Positions 59,878 to 64,000 of a stretch of DNA of 64,000 nucleotides are shown in pieces; the first letter of the stretch is position 1; the number at the start of each line of letters is the position of its first letter. The notes beneath the pieces are model-generated. The model was given only the letters and a program-made list of their open reading frames with translations, was not told where the DNA came from and ran no database searches. Source of the stretch: Streptomyces tateyamensis (GTDB taxonomy: Bacteria; Actinomycetota; Actinomycetes; Streptomycetales; Streptomycetaceae); assembly GCF_003205575.1 (NCBI RefSeq), contig NZ_PYBW01000109.1:1-64000 (forward strand), in the 5' to 3' direction. Position numbers and translations under genes: made by a program.

Positions 59878-60681
59878 ATGCACCCCTTCCTCGACCACCC
59901 AGGGCCACTCGCCTTCGCCCACCGGGGCGGTGATCTCGGTCACCCCGAGAACTCGCTCGCCGCGTTCGCCGCCGCCGTCGACCTCGGCTACCGGTACCTG
60001 GAGACGGACGTGCACGCGACCGCCGACGGCGTGCTGCTCGCCTTCCACGACACCCGCCTCGACCGGGTCACCGACCACACCGGCGCCGTGGCCGAGCTGC
60101 CCTGGCGCACGGTCGGCGAGGCCCGGATCGGCGGCACCGAGCCGATCCCGCTGCTGGAGGACCTGCTCGGCTCGTTCCCCGAGGCCCGGTTCAACATCGA
60201 CGTGAAGGCGGCGCCGGCCGTCGAGCCGCTGGTCGCGGCGGTCCGGCGCACCGGCGCCTGGGACCGGGTCTGCGTCGGCGGCTTCTCCGACAGCCGCCTG
60301 GCGGCCGTCCGCGCGGCCGCCGGTCCGCGGCTGGCCACCTCGCTGGGCCCGCGCGAGGTGGCCCGACTGCGCCTGCGCTCGCTGGCCGGCCCGCTGCTCC
60401 CCGGGCGCGGCGCGCCGTGGTCCGGCGTCTGCGCCCAGGTGCCGGAGCGGCACCGGGGTGTCCGGGTGGTCGACCGGGCCTTCGTCCGCGCCGCCCACCG
60501 CCTCGGCCTGCAGGTCCACGTCTGGACTGTGGACGAGCCCACACGGATCAGGTCTCTGCTGGACCTGGGTGTGGATGGCATCATGGCCGATCGCATCGAC
60601 GTCCTGCGGGACGTCCTCACCGAGCGCGGCTGCTGGACCGACAGCAGCACCGGCTCCAGCACGGTTCAAGGACCCTCATGA
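59878..60681 (+). CDS. Glycerophosphodiester phosphodiesterase
   Basis: A 267-residue GDPD: catalytic FAHRGGDLGHPENSLAAF, metal region YLETDVHATADGVLLAFHD and closing DGIMADRIDVLRDV. It hydrolyses glycerophosphodiesters to glycerol 3-phosphate and an alcohol, in the cytoplasm since no signal peptide is seen. ATG 59878 is used; upstream codons lack support. Its stop overlaps the MFS start (ATGA). Confidence 0.9.
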   Translation: MHPFLDHPGPLAFAHRGGDLGHPENSLAAFAAAVDLGYRYLETDVHATADGVLLAFHDTRLDRVTDHTGAVAELPWRTVGEARIGGTEPIPLLEDLLGSFPEARFNIDVKAAPAVEPLVAAVRRTGAWDRVCVGGFSDSRLAAVRAAAGPRLATSLGPREVARLRLRSLAGPLLPGRGAPWSGVCAQVPERHRGVRVVDRAFVRAAHRLGLQVHVWTVDEPTRIRSLLDLGVDGIMADRIDVLRDVLTERGCWTDSSTGSSTVQGPS

Positions 60682-62060
60682 GCACCGCGACCGACCTGCC
60701 GGACCACCAGGCAGCCGCCCCCGACGTCCGCGCCCTGCGCCGGATGCAGTTCGGGTGGTACATCAACGACTGGGCCAACGCCGCCTTCTCGGCCTCGGTC
60801 CTGACGGTGTTCCTCGGGCCCTACCTGACCTCGATCGCCAAGGACGCGGCCGATCCGGCGGGCAACGTGCACCCGCTTGGCCTGACCGTGCGGGCCGGGT
60901 CCTTCTTCCCGTACACGGTCTCGCTCTCCGTGCTGCTCTCGGTCGCCGTGATGCTGCTGGTCGGTACCGTCGCGGACCGCACCGGGCGGCACAAGGAGCT
61001 GATGTGCGGCTTCGCGTACGTCGGCGCGCTGGCCACGATGGCGATGTTCTTCCTCGGCGGCCACCGCTACCTGCTCGGCGGCGGGCTGCTGGTGATCGCC
61101 AACATCTCGTACGCGGTCTCGGTCGCGCTCTCCTACGCCTACCTGCCGGGCCTGGCCGCCCCCGACGAGCGGGACGCGGTCTCCTCCAAGGGCTGGGCCT
61201 ACGGCTACGCGGGCGGCGGCCTGCTGCTGATCGTCAACCTCGCGCTCTTCGAGGGCCACGACGCGCTCGGTGTCTCCGAGGGCACCGCGGTACGGATCTG
61301 CCTGGCCTCGGCCGGCCTGTGGTGGGCGCTGTTCACCCTGGTCCCGCTCTTCCGGCTGCCCTCCCGGGCCGGCGCCGCCCCCGCCCGGCCCCGTGCCGAC
61401 CACGCCGACCGCGCCACTGCCGGCAGCCTGCGCGAGCTCGGCCAGACCCTGCGCGGCATGCGCAAGTACCCCCTCACGCTGCTCTTCCTGGCCGGCTTCC
61501 TCTGCTACAACGACGGCATCCAGACCGTGGTCTCGCAGGCCTCGCTGTTCGGCAGCGAGGAGCTCGGGATGGGCCAGACCTCGCTGGTCGCCGCCGTCCT
61601 GCTGGTCCAGATCGTCGCCATCGGCGGCGCCCTGCTGCTGGGCCGGATCGCCCGCCGCTACGGCGCCAAGCGCACCATCCTCGGCTCCCTGGTCGGCTGG
61701 GTCGTCACCCTCGCCCTCGGCTACCTGATGCCCGCCCACAAGCCCGCCTGGTTCTTCGCGCTGGCCGCGATGATCGGCCTGGTGCTCGGCGGCAGCCAGG
61801 CGCTGTCCCGCTCGCTCTTCTCCCACCTCATCCCGGCGGGCAAGGAAGCCGAGTACTTCAGCGTCTACAAGGTCAGCGACCGCGGCACCAGTTGGATGGG
61901 CCCGCTGGTCTTCGGCCTGGCCTACCAGATCACCGGCAGCTACCGCTCCGCGATCATCTCGCTCCTGGTCTTCTTCGTCATCGGCTTCGCGGTCCTGCTC
62001 AAGGTCCCGGTCCGCCGCGCCATCGAAGCCGTCGGCAACCCGGTCCCCGAGCGGCTCTGA
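60678..62060 (+). CDS. MFS transporter, UMF1 family
   Basis: A 460-residue transporter with 12 helices and the family starter FGWYINDWANAAFSASVLTVFLGPYLT. UMF1/Atg22-like members export small molecules such as amino acids. ATGA overlap with the GDPD gene suggests joint expression, perhaps for glycerophosphodiester uptake or salvage, which is inference. Confidence 0.88.
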   Translation: MSTATDLPDHQAAAPDVRALRRMQFGWYINDWANAAFSASVLTVFLGPYLTSIAKDAADPAGNVHPLGLTVRAGSFFPYTVSLSVLLSVAVMLLVGTVADRTGRHKELMCGFAYVGALATMAMFFLGGHRYLLGGGLLVIANISYAVSVALSYAYLPGLAAPDERDAVSSKGWAYGYAGGGLLLIVNLALFEGHDALGVSEGTAVRICLASAGLWWALFTLVPLFRLPSRAGAAPARPRADHADRATAGSLRELGQTLRGMRKYPLTLLFLAGFLCYNDGIQTVVSQASLFGSEELGMGQTSLVAAVLLVQIVAIGGALLLGRIARRYGAKRTILGSLVGWVVTLALGYLMPAHKPAWFFALAAMIGLVLGGSQALSRSLFSHLIPAGKEAEYFSVYKVSDRGTSWMGPLVFGLAYQITGSYRSAIISLLVFFVIGFAVLLKVPVRRAIEAVGNPVPERL

Positions 62061-62154
62061 GTCCCGGGGCCGGGGCCGGGGCCGGGAACCCCGCGCCCGG
62101 CAGGTGCGTCAGAGCGGCAGCCGTGTACCGGACTTGGTTGCCCCTGGAGTCAAC

Positions 62155-62838
62155 GTGTCCCCGTCAGTCCGCCTTGCCTCCCTCCTGCTCGCCTGTGCCG
62201 CCCTCGCCGGATGCGGCGCGAGCAGAACGACCGTGGTCGAGCAGGCCCGCCCCGTACCCTCGGCCGGCCCGAGCGGGTCGGCCGAGGCCGCACCCTCGGC
62301 CAACCCGAGCGGGCCGGCCGCCTGCCCCACCCAAGCGCAGTGGCTGAGCGCCCGGCCCAGCGCGCCGCCGACCACCATCGGCGGGACGCCTGCCAACACC
62401 CCCGAGGCCCAGGCGCTCTCCCAGGCGGTCGGCGCGCAGGGCCGGGCCGCCTTCGCGGACGTGTGGGGCTCACAGATCACCGACTACCCGGCCGGCCGGG
62501 TCGCCCTGTGCGTCACCGACCTGAGCCGGGGTCAGGCCCTCGCGGCGGCGGCCAAGAAGGCCGACCCGACCATCGACCTGAACCGGCTCGACTTCTACCG
62601 GTGCCGCTACTCCCAGCGAACCCTGGACGCCGCTCGCGACCGGGTCGCTGCCCTGGGCCCGACCGTGCTCGGCTTCCCGCTCTACACCTTCTCCCCCGCC
62701 ACCGACGCCTCCGGTGTCCAGGTCACCACCACCGCCGAGGGAGCCGCCTCCAAGGCCCTGCACGACAAGCTGGCCCAGGCCGCAGGCAACGGCATCCCGG
62801 TCACCGTGGACCAGGGGGAGGCCCCGGTCGCGTCCTGA
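62155..62838 (+). CDS. Predicted lipoprotein
   Basis: A 227-residue exported protein: signal LASLLLACAALAGC with lipobox Cys20, then a Ser/Pro/Gly-rich linker (about 35-60) and a domain of unknown type with CVTDLSRGQAL and YRCRYSQRTL. The GTG at 62155 follows TGGAGT. The four or so cysteines in the mature part may form disulphides. No function recognised. Confidence 0.75.
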   Translation: MSPSVRLASLLLACAALAGCGASRTTVVEQARPVPSAGPSGSAEAAPSANPSGPAACPTQAQWLSARPSAPPTTIGGTPANTPEAQALSQAVGAQGRAAFADVWGSQITDYPAGRVALCVTDLSRGQALAAAAKKADPTIDLNRLDFYRCRYSQRTLDAARDRVAALGPTVLGFPLYTFSPATDASGVQVTTTAEGAASKALHDKLAQAAGNGIPVTVDQGEAPVAS

Positions 62839-62903
62839 CCAAGACCCCAGGCGGTCTGCCGGCCTGAGGGACGGCAGACCGCCGCAGCGGGCAGCACAGC
62901 CCG

Positions 62904-63206
62904 TCAAACCTCCTCCGCCATCTGGATGTTGACCGCAGCGCCCGGGTTGAACCAGATGGTCACCCCACCGAAGCCCTCCGGCGACACGTACATCCAGCGA
63001 ACGGCCGTCTCGCACACCCCACGCGCCTGCCGAATGACGGCGACAGCCAGCTCCGCAGCGTGCTGCCCGGTGGGCTTGTCCGCCGCGACAGCAGCACGGA
63101 TAGCGGCGGCACCGACCGCCGCGCCGCAGGAACCGCCCGAGCCGTCGTCGAACCACCAGGTCGCCCGCCAGGGGGTGTCGAGACCGGGCACAGCGAACTC
63201 CGTCAT
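62904..63206 (-). CDS. Small hypothetical protein A
   Basis: A 100-residue protein rich in Ala and Gly (ATWWFDDGSGGSCGAAVGAAAIRAA) with a C-terminal FGGVTIWFNPG. No family recognised. It precedes a GntR regulator group in the opposite direction and may be controlled by it. ATG 63206 is used. Confidence 0.6.
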   Translation of the reverse strand: MTEFAVPGLDTPWRATWWFDDGSGGSCGAAVGAAAIRAAVAADKPTGQHAAELAVAVIRQARGVCETAVRWMYVSPEGFGGVTIWFNPGAAVNIQMAEEV

Positions 63207-63241
63207 CGTGCAGATCCTTCGGTCGTGGTCGGACGGCGCGG

Positions 63242-63427
63242 TCACGCCGCCTCGTCGGGGCTGTCCTGCTCGCGCTTTCGCAGACACCCCGCACATCGGC
63301 ACGGCGGTTCAGTGTCCAGCAGGCTTCCGTGCGGCTCGCGGGCCTGGATGACCCGCCCGCCCAACTCGGTACGCTCTCCGTCAGAGGCGATGCGGTAGAC
63401 GCGCAGGGTCATCTTGCTCTCGTGCAT
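63242..63427 (-). CDS. Small hypothetical protein B with CxxC motif
   Basis: A 61-residue protein: an N-terminal MTLRVYRIASDGERTELGG and a C-terminal CRCAGCLRK with three cysteines, possibly a small metal site. The genes for hypothetical A, B and a divergent GntR regulator form a set that I believe recurs in Streptomyces. No function recognised. Confidence 0.6.
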   Translation of the reverse strand: MHESKMTLRVYRIASDGERTELGGRVIQAREPHGSLLDTEPPCRCAGCLRKREQDSPDEAA

Positions 63428-63772
63428 GATCGTTCCTCACTTCGTGGCGCAGACCGGACAACTCGGCCATCCCAACGGGCACACCGCCACCCGGAGCACC
63501 GTGCTCCGGAGCCGCGCCGAAGGCCTGCACACCTGCCAGAACCTCCGACGCACTCCATCGCCACGTCGCATGTCCATCGGACGAGTTCACTCCCATCGAG
63601 GCAGCCGCACCACAACGGCCGTGCAGCGCACAGCCGCGACCAGCACTCCTGACGGATCGTCAAGGAGTGACCTAGTTCACTATGACGGAAATCTAGGTTG
63701 CCTCGCCACCGATTCTGGTCAACTAGTACGCTCCGCTTTGACAGCACACGGCACCACCTGCGGAGATCTCCC
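63428..63772. other. AT-richer divergent promoter region of the GntR gene
   Basis: 345 bases, noticeably AT-richer than the surroundings, especially 63660-63745. It contains TGACG-GAT-CGTCA (63650-63662), CTAGTTCACTA (63672-63682), ACTAGT (63722-63727) and TTGACA (63738-63743). No gene. Confidence 0.5.
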
Positions 63773-64000
63773 ATGCCTGCTGAGAAGACGTTCACCCGAA
63801 TCACTGACCACTACCGGCGACAGATCCTGACGGGTGCCCTTCCGGCCGGCGCGAAGCTGCCGAGCAACAAGGAGCTCGCCGCCAAGTGGGGTGTGGCCGT
63901 CGAGACGGTGCGCAGGGCGCTGTCCCAACTCCAGGTCGAGAAGCTGATCCGCACCAGTCCGCGCGGCACCTTCGTCGCCGACGAGACGCCCGCGACAGCG
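63773..64000 (+). CDS. GntR-family regulator, truncated at window end
   Basis: The first 76 residues show the GntR winged helix: YRRQILTGALPAGAKLPSNKELAAKWGVAVETVRRALSQLQ, then LIRTSPRGTFV. The ligand-binding C-terminal domain lies beyond the window, so the subfamily cannot be told. Confidence 0.88.
   Translation, partial: MPAEKTFTRITDHYRRQILTGALPAGAKLPSNKELAAKWGVAVETVRRALSQLQVEKLIRTSPRGTFVADETPATA

Noticed and set aside
1..64000. tRNA, rRNA, CRISPR array, transposase or integrase
   Set aside because: I looked for tRNA-like cloverleaf ends, regularly spaced repeats and transposase motifs and saw none; a covariance-model search would be needed to exclude small RNAs.

Overview
This window is chromosomal DNA from a high-GC filamentous actinomycete of the Streptomyces/Kitasatospora type. 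The evidence is very high G+C, frequent GTG starts, start/stop overlaps of the GTGA and ATGA kind, secreted proteins with Ala-rich signal peptides, SARP and GntR regulators, and large NRPS genes. About 44 kb of it (roughly 12.8-57.3 kb) is specialised metabolism, with ordinary chromosomal genes on both sides.

Left flank (0-12.5 kb): small membrane and hydrophilic proteins that look stress-related, a GNAT-AAA+ fusion, an AfsR-like SARP/NB-ARC/TPR regulator, a secreted beta-propeller protein, a secreted GH92 mannosidase with a ricin-type lectin, and an acyl-CoA synthetase.

Rightward NRPS operon (12.8-26.6 kb): acyl-AMP ligase, C-A-T (Gly-like code), free carrier protein, C-A-T-TE-MFS megaprotein (Asp/Asn-like code, Cys in place of the TE Ser), and C-A-T (acidic pocket, probably a basic amino acid). 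A short stretch follows (26.6-31.8 kb) with a VOC protein, a GNAT, a free condensation domain, a HAD-like protein and a secreted serine protease.

Leftward operon block (57.3 to 31.9 kb): all genes run leftward and most overlap or nearly touch. From its promoter end they are: a small secreted peptide, type II thioesterase, PEP mutase/isocitrate lyase-like enzyme, KAS III-like enzyme, haem-oxygenase-like diiron oxidase, acyl-CoA dehydrogenase, P450, two saccharopine dehydrogenases, ATP-grasp ligase, MFS exporter, lysine N-hydroxylase, glycine-oxidase-like flavoenzyme, cupin-MetRS-carrier fusion, Cy-A-T NRPS, acyl ligase, ACP, GNAT, C45 acyltransferase, PPTase and one unknown. The trio hydroxylase, cupin-MetRS and flavoenzyme matches the known hydrazine-forming machinery Spb38/Spb40/Spb39, which makes hydrazinoacetate from lysine and glycine. 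Two features stand out. The hydrazine synthetase carries a C-terminal carrier protein and sits directly upstream of a TubC-docked cyclisation NRPS. The flavoenzyme by-product, 2-aminoadipate semialdehyde, could be returned to lysine by the two fungal-type saccharopine dehydrogenases (Lys9-like and Lys1-like). I read the cluster as making a hydrazine-derived (possibly azo or diazo) peptide with an in-built lysine recycling loop. This is inference.

Right flank (57.6-64 kb): a divergent LuxR-type regulator, EamA transporter, glycerophosphodiester phosphodiesterase, MFS transporter, lipoprotein, two small hypotheticals and a truncated GntR regulator that runs off the window edge.
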